A stretch of 64,000 bases of DNA from Tubulanus polymorphus (GCF_964204645.1 NC_134036.1:2965501-3029500), one strand, 5' to 3'; positions 44,701-57,920 are shown, numbered from the stretch's first letter. Notes: a model not told the origin generated them from the sequence alone. Made by a program: numbers and translations.

Positions 44701-47700
44701 CTTCAAACCATCCTCTCCCGCATCCGTTTTAGTATCGGCCTCGCTATCATCCCCTTTCTTTTTCCGTCGCCCGCGGCGCCGCCGACGTTTTTTCGTAACG
44801 CCGCTATTCGGATCACCTCCAGGTGGCGCTACCTCGTCGCACGCTCCAGTGTCTGTATTATTACCCGAAATGACGCCATCTGGTGGAATGTTTGTCATAT
44901 CATGAACGGCTGGTTTCGGCGGAGGCTTCGCGACGAGTTGCGCATACGTCAGCGGAGTCGGAGCAACTGGTGGCTCCGAAGAAACCCGCCGTGCAGCGAC
45001 GCTCGGAGGGGTTACTCCGGTCGTAATCTCAAAACTCGTCTCGCTCTCTCCGACTGACATCGAAAATATCGCGCTTTCGTACGACGACCGTACGCTGACT
45101 GGCGCGTCGCGAGTCGAGTCTAAAACGTCTAATGGAACGGCGTGAGTTCCGTTCGATATCTGATTGCGTCGATGTAACGGACTGCTGTAACCGCTGTCCG
45201 AATCGACCTCTTCCTCCTCCGTCGACGTCTCACCTTTCGAGCGTCGGTATTTCGTAGCGCTTGTTGTTATTTTATCGTCGCGCGACGACCCACGATTCGG
45301 ATAATCGGCTAACGTCAAATTGGCAATCTCATCCGGAAAATCTGTAAACAATGAATCAATATTCCTTGTTTTAATGAAGTTTGCGAATACATCAATAGAT
45401 CTCTATTTTTAGAAGCGAATGAATACCTGAACAAAAGGAAAATTTTTCTTTCTCAAAGTCATGATTTTAGCTGAACCGAGGGAATTGTATCTACAGTTAC
45501 TAGAGTTGTCAAAACTCAGGGGTCTATTTTGAAGTTCATAATTGGTCATAGCTCTTAAGATTGGTCTTGTTTAGTGGGCAAAGATCAAATTTGATGGTAT
45601 TAAACTGGGCTTAATCAAATTTATGCAATGACTATCAGTGCTACTACTGGGCCCTGTGTTTTAGATGATTGGATTTGATTCAATATCTGTGCTCCTTGAG
45701 TCTGCTAGTGGCTCCCCCTACTAACCTGTTTGAATGGCTATATCGACGTAAATCAGCGTGCGACCACGAGGGCGCGCCACCTGCTGGTCTCCGTGTACAG
45801 CAGTGATCGGTTCGTTTTGTATACCAATGCTCGTTTTACCAGCCCTGTTACCAACTCCGCCGTTGCTGAGCTGGACGTTCCTCGATTGGCAACTTTTACG
45901 CTAAAAAAAAAATAAAACAGAATACACAGGTCACCTTAACTGTATCCATGAAGGAATCGTGAATCGAAAATCAATCTTTCTCCTAATAATTGGTCCGGCT
46001 GGTTTCATAGGTCCGGGTATCAAAGCTATTCTAAGGGATAAATCTTCAACCCGCGTGACAACCACCATGAGAAACCGTAGTAATTAACTTTAACTAACAA
46101 ATTTCAATAGGCTACTTTCCACCCATTAACAAATCACCTCAGTTTTCCCTGATTACACAAAATTCCTGGAGTGAATCATAGTAATTTCTAGGTTTAAATT
46201 GTTACAAAATGCTCCCAGGAATTATTTTCCCCCACTAAGCTCAGTCCGAATATGAATGAACTTACGTTAATCCCGCGTTGTGAGGTACCACCGCGAGAGG
46301 AGCGTGCACCACCCGAGCGACTACGACCGTCCGAACTGCTGCTGTTTTTACGTTCACGTCCGCCCGCGATGTATCCACCCGGGAACGCTGCCGCGTAAAT
46401 CTCAGCCGGGGTCGCCGCATATGCGACCCATTGTGCGGCCGCCCCTGTCGGACTCAAAGCCGGAATACCGTCGACTGGAATCGGCGCAAGAGCCGCGTTT
46501 ACCGGGAATGATGCCGAACTGACAATATGTGGAGAAGGGGTACCTGAAAAACAAAAGTAAGGGTCGTCATTAGTAACTAATCACTGATTTTACAGAACCA
46601 TGGAAGTTATAGAGAATGAGAAGGTCGACATTGGTAATTTTACTGAATCATTGAAGTTATTGAGAATGAGAAGGTCGCCATTAGTACCTAATCATAATAT
46701 TACTGAATCGTTGAAGTTATTGAGTATGAGAAGGTTGCCATTAGTAACAAATCATAATTTTACTGAATTGTTTTTAATGATGTACCTTGAATGAATGGTG
46801 TTGGAGGTTGTATCATCGGTGCTAACTGCGTCCGAGGAGTAAACCTCGGCGATTGACTCGGTAGTACGGGAATACGATTGCGATACCGCGGCCGGCCACC
46901 AGGTGGCATATTCTGAGCCCCTGCATTCGGTATGCCGTTTACTCGATGAAAGTGAATTCGAGGATTTTGTCTGAAAAAAAAGAAGAAGATGAATTTTTGC
47001 GAGATACCGGTAACTGAGAAAAAATAAATGTCTATCATTTATGTTCTGACCGAAATTTCATGGGTAGAGACTCTACTATGGGGTACTAGGGGTTTATTTA
47101 TTAGCAGAAGACTGTCCGCTTTCATTATAGTTCGTATCTAGTGGAATAGGTGTCACCACATACACGCAACATCAAAAATAAGCCAACGCCATCTGTTACA
47201 CGTCGTGCACAATTATATGGGAGTGAAAAGGTTATCAAGGACGCCTCGATTGACACAAGGACAGTTAAGGACAAGGTCAAGTCTACCTCTACTCTGAATA
47301 CAAGACAATACGTTGGTTCCCCTTATTTGGAATAATATACAGCTGGAAAGTTATCTAAATGAATGCGCATTGAATACTTACAGATTTTGACTGCTATTTA
47401 GTATTGTTGCATCTCCTTGAACAAACGGGTAACAGTTCGTCATGTAACTGGGTAATTCATTTAAACATTGTTGCTGCACCTCCTCGACCGCACTGTTACT
47501 GTTAGTCGCTGTTTCACGAGGAACAAACGCCTGAGCTTCAGCTGAGAGGGTACTCTAAAAACATACCAGATACCGGTTCGAAAATAGTTAGGAAGTCTTA
47601 AGGTTGAAATACATGGAAAAGTCAAGCCTAAATCAAATGGCCTAGGGGCCTAGTCCTTTAAGAAGAATGTCCAGTTAGGCTGCTATAGCCTATAGGCCTG

Positions 47701-48199
47701 AATGTCTGTAATTTTACCAATGCTTGGCCAAATGCAGGGAATGAAATAGGCATAGGAATTCAGTAACACCTTCTTGTCCTGAGCCACATTAAAGTGTATC
47801 TAGGCCTACTTGTCAATCCTAACTAGGTCTACTAGGCCGTAAAAACAAAGATATACTTTCGGATAGGCCTTTCGCTTTAAGGCAAATCGTTTATGTAAGT
47901 TAGGCCCATCGGATCCTTCAAATCAATAGGATTGTAGTAGGCATTACTGTCAGATTAAAGCCAATATATCCATAATGATGCTAATAATTTGGTGACCTAC
48001 GATGTCGTCATCATCATGTTTACATTAGGCTTATCATGATACGTATGTTTACACGACAGAGAGACAAGTTACTACGTAGTAACCTGAACAACCTGCTGTC
48101 GTAGACGTAGACTAGAGATTCCAGGTCTAAGAACATCCAGTTCAAACGACAACGACTTACCAGCCCTCCTCGATCAGCTACTGTCACTTTCTCTGTCAT
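38785..48199 (-). CDS. SECISBP2L: SECIS-binding protein 2-like (selenoprotein synthesis factor)
   Basis: RNA-binding factor that recognises the SECIS element in selenoprotein mRNAs during UGA-selenocysteine decoding. Fifteen coding exons, minus strand: 48161-48199, 47382-47554, 46786-46970, 46266-46543, 45726-45900, 44503-45341, 44296-44392, 43678-43958, 43240-43308, 42740-42980, 42187-42376, 41587-41692, 41088-41202, 40493-40647, 38785-39678. All join in phase to 1,278 codons, longer than the vertebrate protein. An early conserved LSAEAQAFVPR is present. The middle has a basic run (KKRRRRRGRRKKK), and SLNIADMISALE matches the family's SECIS-interaction region. RFQDRLYHKDP leads into the L7Ae-type RNA-binding domain (RIVLGLREVTKHLKLRR; VIISPN; QSKGGLDEAL; PFVFALGRRALGR; VPVSVAGIFNY). 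The C-terminal HMGHSRTPSACSAVSF and SEPISE segments are typical of the 2-like paralogue and not of SECISBP2. The start follows from MTEKVTVAD just before the first donor. Confidence 0.94.
40793..40985. mobile_element. Inverted-repeat element in SECISBP2L intron
   Basis: CAGGGTGGCCACTTTTTCCC at the left end is complementary in part to GGTTGGTGGCCACCCGCC at the right end. A related fragment (CAGTGGCCACCCACACCTG) lies at 42,676-42,693 in another intron. Confidence 0.55.
41280..41585. other. SECISBP2L intron with traces of the 39-bp repeat
   Basis: GGACCCAGTTCCACAGTTAG and GTGGAACTAGGTCCAGATCTG resemble 39-bp repeat units in both orientations. Nothing else is recognised. Confidence 0.4.
46590..46795 (+). 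repeat. 60-bp tandem repeat in SECISBP2L intron
   Basis: About three and a half units with TTACTGAATCATTGAAGTTA, TTGAGAATGAGAAGGTCG and CCATTAGTA-CTAATCATAA. It is the same family as 56,390-56,865, which lies in the opposite orientation. Confidence 0.9.
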
Positions 48200-48205
48200 T
48201 ATCAC

Positions 48206-48450
48206 CTATCCGGATCCATCGGACCGTCAATTGTGGCAAATAAGTTAAAATTCACCCTAAATAGCGATGGTTTTCCTGGTTTTTCGGGTTTATTCGACCG
48301 GAAACTGATCAAGCAGTGCGTCAGGGATTTCGCCGCCTCGTCGAGCAGCTAACTCGCAAACCGCTCGCTGAAACGACGTCGACAAGGCACGAGCAACCTC
48401 GATTTTGACCCATACGCCTACACACATCCGCGTGGTTAACACGACGGCAT
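48206..48450 (-). promoter_or_regulatory. SECISBP2L 5' flank, CpG-containing
   Basis: Upstream of the start codon the sequence becomes CpG-rich near 48,290-48,430 (GATTTCGCCGCCTCGTCGAG, CGACGTCGACAAGG), as expected for a housekeeping promoter and 5' leader. The transcription start is not placed. Confidence 0.4.
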
Positions 48451-51400
48451 ACTTAATATTTAGCGTATTAGTTATTTTTCGCTATTTGATTTTTTTAAAA
48501 GGTATTTTTATTTTCGTTTTCCATGCATTTAAGCATATGCAAATTTTATGCAAATTCGGCTACTGATCGGGGTTGACTTGAGTAGAGAGCATTTGTGAAT
48601 TTTTCGTATATGTTCGATGATTTCTAAGCATTTCTAGATAAAACTTTGAAAACTGATAACTGGTTTCCATCGTTCCAATATTCTATTCCATTGTGCATGA
48701 TTATAACCACGACCGTAAGCAAAAAGACTCATTCATTTCACTACAATTCCACAAGATGGCGCCGGGTGTAGTATGAAGAAACGACTACAAGAGCTGATAA
48801 ACATGGTCAAAGAATCTCAAAGAATGAAGGGAAATTACAGCATAGCAAAATATATGTTACATTTATGATTTTACGATATTCAAACTTGAATTTGGTTACG
48901 AAAAATAATGACAAATATGTATCAGTATTTACCCGACGAACTCAAGGGTAGGCTCGCACAAATTATAATCTGTAGCTACAAATTAGATGCCAATAAATTT
49001 AGCAACGTTTTTGTACATATTGCAATCGTGTAACAGACCCGCAACGTAAACGGTTTGCGGCCAGGTTTGCGTGAGCTTCGGCGAGATGCAATCAAATCCT
49101 GACTAGCGAGGATGCAGTATGACCGGATTTTATGCACGATGTCGATTTTATCACGTCATCAAAGCTTTCGCCGTAAGAACCTTTGAAACTGATGGCGGTC
49201 GCCGCGTTCTTGTTGTTATTGTTAATACAAATCGAGAATAAATCAATCGTGCTTTGTCGCCCGGCCCATCCATCACTTAACTGCGCGCACTTAATGGGAC
49301 TTAGATTAAACGACGATCTAACTCTCTGTCTCTCTGTCGCTATTCCTGGAATATTCGCTGTTAATGACCACGGCATCCCAGGAGTGGTTGCCCTGTTCAG
49401 TCGCCCGCGCTAATCTGTACCTCTTGTCCGCGCGTGTAAATGTACTTAAACTACATCTGCATCGGAGGCTCAACAGGCCAGAAGCGCATTTGGTTTAATA
49501 TGGAATTCATTGTGATGGTCTGGCAGATTTTGCCTCTCATCTCTCCGCGCGCTCTTCGTCTCGATGCGAGTGGGCATACTCTTGGGATTTGCATACTCAG
49601 CCGCTTAATATAAATACTCGAATTCGCGTCTATCAGCTGAATGGAATATTTACTGAATATGGCCTGGTTATTGATGGAGGTAATTCCCCCTCTCCCAGTC
49701 GCCATTCTTGCCTTACGATAAGACTTACAGTGGCGGATCCAGGGGTGTCCGTGGGGTCCGGATACCCCTTCCCTAGAATGTTGAAATCCCTTAGAATGCT
49801 ATCCTAAATTATTCCGTTCTGAATAATTTGCGAAGAAAGATCAAACTTAAGGAATTAAGTTTTAACTGGTGAAAAAATACCAAAATTATGTTGTGGCAAT
49901 GATACCTACTCTCTTAAGTGGACACATCCCTTTCCGTTTGCACTGGGACCGCCACCAGCTTACCACTTCTTCGTGTTACTACTACGGACTTTGGTCCTGG
50001 AGTCATCTGTCCCTATCCTGATGTTATTAAACCTATCGGAGTGTAATTCTTTTCAGATGTTCTCTAGGACAACATTGTCGACCTATCAACAATGACGTAA
50101 TAAACGATTGTTACCACGTGCAACAAGTCAACAAGTATCTCCGAGAAAAAGATGTAGAAAATGAGCCGGAATTTGCAATGGCTTTGCTCTTCTTGATCCT
50201 CTCCCCCCTGATATGCACTGATATAATATACTAGGCCTACTTTGTCGCTTTGCTCTCGCGAGGTATGGTAAAGCCCCACCCTTGAATATGCCTTATTCTT
50301 GCCCCCCCCCCCCCCCGACTATAAGATGGTTATTCGTTGTGGCGTTATCCTTGGTGTAGGTGTAGTTTGCCCTCCTCTCTGTGCGCGGCAATCTATGCCG
50401 TACTGTGTGAGATTGCCACTTGTCCCTTAGGAAAAGTCCCTTCCAAGGATTAATATTCAATTCCCAGCGAAAAATACGAACAAGCCGAACCTCTCCCTAA
50501 GGACAAGTTCGAATAAGTTATATCGTGGCCTTGCTCTCGAATGATGGCGGGTTTCCTACCCCCGGGGATTCTAAGAATGTATGGCCTCATTGCAGTGTGG
50601 TTGACTTGTTCTTGAGTAATGATAGGTCCAGTTTCCCAAGTGATTAGTATATCTTAATTGTATGTCCTTATGTATACTGCATGGCTTTGTTCCTTTATCT
50701 TGAGTTTCGCTAAAACCCCTTGAGATTTGCGAATCGTACGACCTTATGGCTCAATTCACTCTGACCCTTGAAATCCTGATTGGCCATAACGCTTAAGACC
50801 TTGTCCTGTAAGCGGTTGTTCCGGGGACGCCCGGTCGCGAAGGGCTTTTCGCCACCCTCGTAAATGTAACGAGCACTTTTAACTCGTACATGCAGGCTTA
50901 TGACGCGGGTATAAACTGCTTCTTAGCCTGAAGATACCGTCAAGATATAATCAAGTTTGATGCGAGGTTTTGGTCGTGTCTTAAATATTGGTCAGAAACC
51001 AAATTTTCTTTTTAGGTTAAGAATAGGGTAAAGCCTTGTCTGAGACAATCTTATTTGTACGAGACTTAAGAGTTAGGCCAGCTGTATAATGGGAAATGCA
51101 AAATTACCTTAGTGAATACCGGTAGCTTGGACGTGCGATGAGAGAAAACTGACAGAATAAGATGGAATATATAATTCAGGTATACCTTGACAGCTCCACG
51201 CCATCATATTCCCTTTGAGACCTCGCATGCATCAATCAGTCAATTGTTGTGATATTTCGCCCTCTCGGGATCCGCACGAGGTCAAACTCCGCGATCGCTC
51301 AACCTAAAACACAGAGCACAGCGTTGATAATGTTGTGAATAATGCATCATGCGATGCATGAACTGAAACTGCATCAAAATAGAGATAAACTCAACAACTG

Positions 51401-51469
51401 AAATATTAGATTTTGGATCCAGAATACGACATTATTCAGTCTGGTTTATTTCTGCACTCGTGATTAGTT
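48451..51469. other. Intergenic, no exon recognised
   Basis: At 49,731-49,775 GTGGCGGATCCAGGGGTG followed by a GGATACCCC end resembles a terminal sequence seen in many hAT-type miniature elements, but I cannot find its partner. A run of about sixteen C lies at 50,301-50,316. No domain-bearing frame was found. Confidence 0.4.
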
Positions 51470-51755
51470 GAGTATGGGTTCAGTTTTACTTTGGATCCAG
51501 TACTACCAACCAGTGTGGGTTTAGTTTGATTCTGGATCCAGTTCCACAGTTGTGTGCGTTTAATTTGACCTGTACCCAGTTCTACAGTTATGTGGGTTTA
51601 TTTTGACTCAGCATCCACAGTTGTGTTTATGTTAGATTTGTCTATGGACTCAGTTCCACAGTTGTGTAGGTTTAGTTTGACACTGGATTCAGTTCCATGG
51701 TTGTGCAGGTCTAATTTGACTCTGGATCCAGTTTCACAGTTCAGTGAGTTAAATC
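51470..51755 (+). repeat. 39-bp tandem repeat array
   Basis: Six to seven units (GTTCCACAGTTGTGTGCGTT, TTAATTTGACCTG, GGATCCAGTTTCACAGTTCA). This is the only sizeable array of this family in the window outside the peptide cluster. Confidence 0.85.
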
Positions 51756-51849
51756 ATATTCGAAATGAAACACTCGGAAATGGTTCTCAGATAAACATGT
51801 CGACGGACTGGAGAGATAGACGTATTGCTACCCGATTACTCGATCGAGG

Positions 51850-52080
51850 ACACGCTGTTTAGAGACGGTTTCTCACCCGATCGCGCGGCGCTGCGCGTAT
51901 TGAAAATATCGTCTCGGCGAATCTGTCGCCGCATCCCGTAACAGCTGTGCGCGGTGCCGGAGACTCGATCGTCTGTTCGGTGTCGCTGTTAGCGGAAAGA
52001 GAAGAATATCCTGTGACTGCGCGCGCGAGCGACACGCATTATTACCGACGTCGCCACCGACGCGCTGGTTTTCAAACAGT
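51850..52080. promoter_or_regulatory. CpG-rich patch, candidate promoter
   Basis: Dense CpG dinucleotides (GATCGCGCGGCGCTGCGCGT, TGACTGCGCGCGCGAGCGAC) in an AT-rich background, with no open reading frame of note. It could be the start of a gene reading right, with a possible noncoding exon ending at CACCCAG-GTAAG-like AGTAAGTACC near 52,290. Weak. Confidence 0.3.
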
Positions 52081-52299
52081 CACAGATTGAGGGAGATTTA
52101 GTTGTTATTTACAATTTAACGCTGCTGTTTGTGCGGGAAAAAAACGCACGTAGTTCAGTAGGAATTGTATACGGGACGTGCCAGCTGGACTTAATAGTTT
52201 TTCCAAGGATTAAATATTCAAGTCCTCGAGAAATTGAAAAACAAAGCAAGATAGAATCAGATATATCCGTATATACTCCCAGCAGCACCCAGTAAGTAC

Positions 52300-55189
52300 C
52301 GGAGTTTTCAATTTCGTTTTTTTTCATCCATATATATAATCACTTCCTTTTAAAACACGTGTGAATATATATTAGTTTTTTGTCTTCTTGACTTTAAACT
52401 TTGGAAAATTCTCGGAGATTATTAGAAAAAGATGTTGATGTCCGGACGGAGGTTTTACTATTATTTGCCTGAATTTGACTTCTGTCAAAATGACTTAATT
52501 CAGTAAATAGCGATGTTGACTATTCGGCCCCTCCAACGATAGAACATCGACTGGCAGCGACATTTTTTGGGTTATTTCAAGCCTATCGAAGTACTGGAAC
52601 TTTAAAAGAAAACTTGCAAAGCCTCACAACGACCAAGCGAAAGTTTGGTACCACAGCTACGAAAACTTTAACCAGAGATCATGAGTTCATGCACACATTT
52701 TCACCTAATGTTCAAATATATCTAAGTCTTTAAATGGAATATAAATATCGCCTTATTCATTTTCTAGAAGAAAACAAGAAATGAATTATTACTATAAGTT
52801 TATCATTTTTTTGCAAAATCCCATTATGAGATTTTATTTTTAATGCCACCTTCATGACCCCTCCACCTCCAGGGACTACATGATAATACGAAGACAATTA
52901 ATCGATTTGAACTATAATCCTTGGCTATCAGATATAACAAGACGCTGCGGCCGCCGCACCGGTACCGAGGGATAAATCGGGTGTTACATTTCTTTATTTC
53001 TATACCTAAGTAGCGTACGAATAGATGCGTCCCGAGGGTAACTAGGGCTTCATTTACTGTTCAAACACTCGACTCTATACAAGTGGTTCTATAGTTTTTG
53101 GTCTCTTGATACCAACAAAAAGGCTAAAAACCTATTTGGGAAATTGGCTACTAAGGATGTGGCTATCGCATCCATTGAAGTAGACTCCGCCACAATATAC
53201 TCGGTACTTATAGGACTATTCCGACCTGAGAATTGGGAAAATTGAAAGTTTTATAACAAGGATTATAATAAAATTCACTTATTTGGGCGATACCAAGCAA
53301 GAATCATGGACTCGAATTTAGAGTCCACGCCATGAACCTATGTGGCTAAGGTATCTATATGTCCCAATCGCTTGAGGACGGATTCACCAAGAGAACCGTT
53401 GTATCACCGATAGCCGATGTAGTTGTGGCCTCTACACTCCTGCGAGGTTCGACCGCGAATCTATATTTCCTACATGAACCAATGTGGTGGTCCTTTCCAC
53501 TTTCTCACAGTGGGTTGGTGTTTATTGAAACTTCCACAGTGGTGTCTGCGGAAATGATCTTCTTTCGGTTTCAAACTTGTTGGCACCATGCGGCTAAGTG
53601 TATGACATTTTTATTTCTCATTTGTGTTGCTACCGAAGTCAGATAGGACGTTTACCGACTTTAAATCGGATACTTTTTCTAAATTTCTGTTTCATAATTG
53701 TTAATTGGTTCATGTACTACCAACTCTACAATATTTTCATTTCCCAAATTGTTGTTGTTGCTGATGACATTCACCGCTATAAGATACTTTTTCAATTTTC
53801 AAAGGGAACGAACGATTCTCTGTTGTACAGAGATAGAAAGAACTTTCCAATTTTCAAAGAGAAAATTAAGCATATTACAAGAAAATACGGTGCTGTCTGC
53901 GCTGTTTAAGACGCCAGAAAGCGCGGAAGGCGAATCTAAAGACACCGTATTATAAACTGCCCTAATACGGTTTGCGTTTGAATACGAGCAGAGCTGCTGC
54001 TGCTGCTGCTACTGTAGACTTCTACATCTCGTTTAATATGAATGCCTGTGTAAATCAAAGTCACGATTAAATTGCTCTTTGAGGCAACAACTCAATTTCT
54101 GTTCTTCAACTTCAGTTTATTAATTGCAAACGAGATTTTGCATCAAGCCGGGCGTATTATGTAAATGCGTGTGTTACGATTGAAGCCGTGTGCGCACCGG
54201 GGGAGTGTGCGCTGTCGAGTGTGTGCGTGTAGGAATGAACACTGCAGAAGATCTACAATCTTATTTCGTATGCGAAAGATTGTGAAACAAGAAAGTTTAT
54301 TTTAGAAAAATAATACATTCCTATATTGCTTATCGACAATATGATGACAACGTCAAAAAAGAAAAAACAAACAAGATATTAGAATTGAATTTATGACAAC
54401 TCTGATGCTTTCGTTAAGGTTCATAACGTGACTGGTAAAATTATGCAAATCTATAACGGAAATTATCTAATAATACAAAATTTCTCCACGATGCAATTTG
54501 TCTTAAAAATCATGCCATATATTAAATAATTTTTTTTTCTTATTTGCCACAAAAGATGCATGTTTGATGATCCTAAAATCTCACGATGCAATTTTGTGTA
54601 TGTGCGCCAAGAAATCGTAATTTTTGTAAAGCAATGAACTTGAACTGATTCGAAGTCTACAAATCTAATTCTATACATGTATATACAAAAAAAAAACATT
54701 TTTCAAAATGAATGTCAGCCACCGAAGTATTTGCGATAGAGAGGGAAATATCAGGCATTCCGATAAATCGTGTCTATTAAACGCGGCGATACTTTAAGAA
54801 TTCTCAAAGGTCATTTTTCATCATTTAGGAAAAATGCAATCGCGCTTAACATCTGGCGTCAGCGTATAGAAGCCATTATACAGACGCACTCACACACACA
54901 CTATGTAAACAAACGTTTTCCAATTTACCTACGCTTTATTTAACATGTCAGACACAAAAACAATACGCATGGATTATAATTTATTCGCGTACGCGTTTGA
55001 AACGTTTTTAATAAGGATTCCCGGTGCGGCAGCGGCAGCGGCCGGTGTGGAGAGAGGGAGCCCCATCTATCAATCCGGAAAATATTCTAATATTCTCAAT
55101 ATCAAACGCGGAACAATTGCGCACATTCAATCTGCTGCAGCCGCGCCGCCCGGGCATTCAATATTTCATAGCTATTCTTCTGACCGCCT
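52300..55189. other. Intergenic, no exon recognised
   Basis: Overlapping open frames at 53,359-53,955 have no family signature and low-complexity ends. A (CTG)n-like run lies at 53,994-54,011. I see no gene. Confidence 0.4.
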
Positions 55190-55690
55190 ATAGGCTTCAC
55201 ACATTGAGACATCTTAAATTGGAAATAAACTACAAACACCAGACATTAGAGACATTTTATCTGCGCGCTTTCAAAACTGATCGTCACATGTGTTCTGCGC
55301 TTCACCTGAGACATTTTTAATTGAAAATGAACTACAAACAACAGACATTAGACATTCTATCAGCACCTCTTTTAATTGGAAATGAAACAACAATGGACTA
55401 CAAATACCATAGAACAAACCACGTCTTTCAAAAGGCGAACGACTGGATTTCACATATTGTGTAAAAAAAGGACTTCAGCGCTTCACGTGAGATGTGTATT
55501 TTTGATCAAAACTGTGAACTACAAACACCTGACATTTCATCAGCACCGTTTTCAAAAGTGACTTCAGGACTTCCCTTGAGACATATGTATCTGCAAATTT
55601 ATCTAATTGTATTTAAACAAATGAAAACTACCCAGACAGGAGACATTTCTTCAGCGGAGTCCTTACTGGGTAATAAACTGATGATGAATT
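55190..55690 (-). repeat. Tandem repeat, same family as the left window edge
   Basis: On the plus strand the unit reads CTTCAC-TGAGACAT, TTTAATTGGAAATGAA, ACTACAAACACCAGACATTAG, ACATTCTATCAGC, TTTCAAAA. Its complement is the 1-262 unit. About four diverged units. Confidence 0.75.
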
Positions 55691-56389
55691 CAACAAACAC
55701 AGGTGTGTAGTGCAGTTTACCGGCGGACTTATCGATCGATCTACACTTTCCCACCTTACCGAATGAAGGTGGGAATCATTTGGTACGAGGCCAACTAGAG
55801 TTTTTGAATACTAGGCGGAGATAACTACGTATTTTATTTCCAACTATTGATATTGTATCGTAGTGAATTCTTTTTTTTACATCAGACGACCATGGAATAA
55901 ACAGAACACACAAAAAAAAACGTTTCGCACAAACCACCTCAAAGGGACGGCCGGTAACTTGTTGGCGCTGAAGGGCGACGAAAAATACAAGGGGTGTGTT
56001 TAGTGTTGACTACGCAAACCGTTTAGGCGTAAAATTACGGCGCGTGTTAAAAACTATAAATACAGGATCAGAAGGTAATATTCGACACTTTACCGCGTGG
56101 TACGGTAAATTCAGGTCGATTCTATGTATTTGATAATTTGTACGCATGAAATTCAGCGATGGGGTAAAATCTATAACGTTCGTATTCGTTATTTTGCCAA
56201 TAAAATCGTTTTTCTATCGTGTACGTATGTAATCAGCACTAACAGAGCAAACGCCTCCATCCTGGAAAAAATCCATTTATCCATTTGAAGGCGCCGAGAA
56301 AAAATGAACAGTTATCAGAGTTCATTCAGAGTACAGTTTGAAATGTGAATTTAAATGGAACATTCTAAAACCAAAATCTTTTCATGAAT

Positions 56390-56865
56390 GATATACTTCT
56401 ATTCTCAATGACTTCAACGATTCAGTAGAATTATGATTAGTTACTGATGACGACCTTCTCATTCTCGATAACTTCAACGATTCAGTAAAATTATGATTAA
56501 TTACTAGTGACGACCTTCTCATTCTCAATGACTTCAACGATTCAGTAAAATTATGATTAGTTACTAATGACGACCTTCTCATTCTCAATGACTTCAACGA
56601 TTCAGTAAAATTATGATTAGTTACTAGTGACGACCTTCTCATTCTCGATAACTTCAACGATTCAGTAAAATTATGATTTGTTACTAGTGACGACCTTCTC
56701 ATTCTCAATAACTTCAACGATTCAGTAAAATTATGATTAGTTACTAATGGCGACCTTCTCATTCTCAATGACTTCAACGATTCAGTAAAATTATGATTAG
56801 TTACTAATGACGACCTTCTCATTCTCAATGACTTCAACGATTCAGCAGAATTATGATTAGTTACT
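56390..56865 (-). repeat. 60-bp tandem repeat array, eight units
   Basis: GACGACCTTCTCATTCTCAA, TGACTTCAACGATTCAGTAA and AATTATGATTAGTTACTA repeat every 60 bp with few substitutions. Because 60 is a multiple of three, one minus-strand frame stays open for 151 codons with a 20-residue period. No start context or flanking exon supports a protein. Confidence 0.95.
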
Positions 56866-56879
56866 AGTTACTCATTCTC

Positions 56880-57887
56880 TATGACTTCACTGAATCAGTC
56901 AAATCCTAATTACTTATGATGACACAATAGAAATCGTGTGGATAAGATTGTTGAGCGTACGTTTTTTTTTCGCCGGCATTACAGAGTGTAAGCTCACCGC
57001 CCTCATCTTCTCCACCTCCGATTTCTATGCGACGTTGGTCGTTTTTCTGAAGCACCGCGGAAAAATGTTTGACTAAAAAAAACAGTCGAGAGCGCGAACT
57101 GTCTGAAAATCAATATTTGCCTGTTGAAACTAACAGACACAATGATCATTTGTGAGTTTGCGTGACATGAGAACTAAGCAAGCCGGCACGATGTCTACCG
57201 ATGTTAAAGAGGATTTTAAGCTTTAGTACAAGCGAGAAATAGATTTTAAGCCAATTGCGCGTCACATTGGTATAAATTGAAATTTAAACGTACTGTATTC
57301 TATGATACCGACGACACACCTGTGTCAGCTGATGGGTTTTTTTATTGAATATCATAACGGTTACCGTCGTAATGAGGGCTGTAAATCAGTTCTTAAGAAT
57401 TGCGGTACAGGGGTCAGTTACTGAAAGGTTCTTAAATGAAAGGTTCTTTCTTAATATACAAGGACCGGTTACTCGTGGAAGGTTGTCAATCAGTTTTTTA
57501 AATATCACAGTACAGGAACCAGTTGCGTAATGTTAGCTAATGTATGAATACATACCATCGAACTGACAATAAGCTATTGAATTATTTGAATGATCGAGTG
57601 GAAAAAATATTTCAAAATACTTTTTCCAATTTCGAAAAACCGCGTTCTAGACAAATCATTCACTACAGCTTAGCGCCAGTATATCAGTACCTGACACTTT
57701 TCACTATTTCGTTGTAAGGCTTACGTACGCACACAGAAGATATCATTATCGCATCATTAACCAAACAGGGATTGTTTTAGCACCTCACTATCAAATCTAC
57801 GATATTACAACATTAGTAATGCGTTACGACTGTACATATATTGTTGTATACAATTATCTTTATTTAGTCCATCGTCATTATCATTGT

Positions 57888-57920
<33 letters not shown>

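Noticed and set aside
53359-53955. Cluster of 80-100 codon ORFs
   Set aside because: They overlap in different frames, have no family signature and no clear splice context.
56382-56837. 151-codon minus-strand ORF with a 20-residue repeat
   Set aside because: It is exactly the 60-bp satellite read in its open frame, with no start context, flanking exons or non-repeat sequence.
56390-56865. CRISPR-like array of regular repeats
   Set aside because: The 60-bp units are contiguous without unique spacers, and the genome is eukaryotic.
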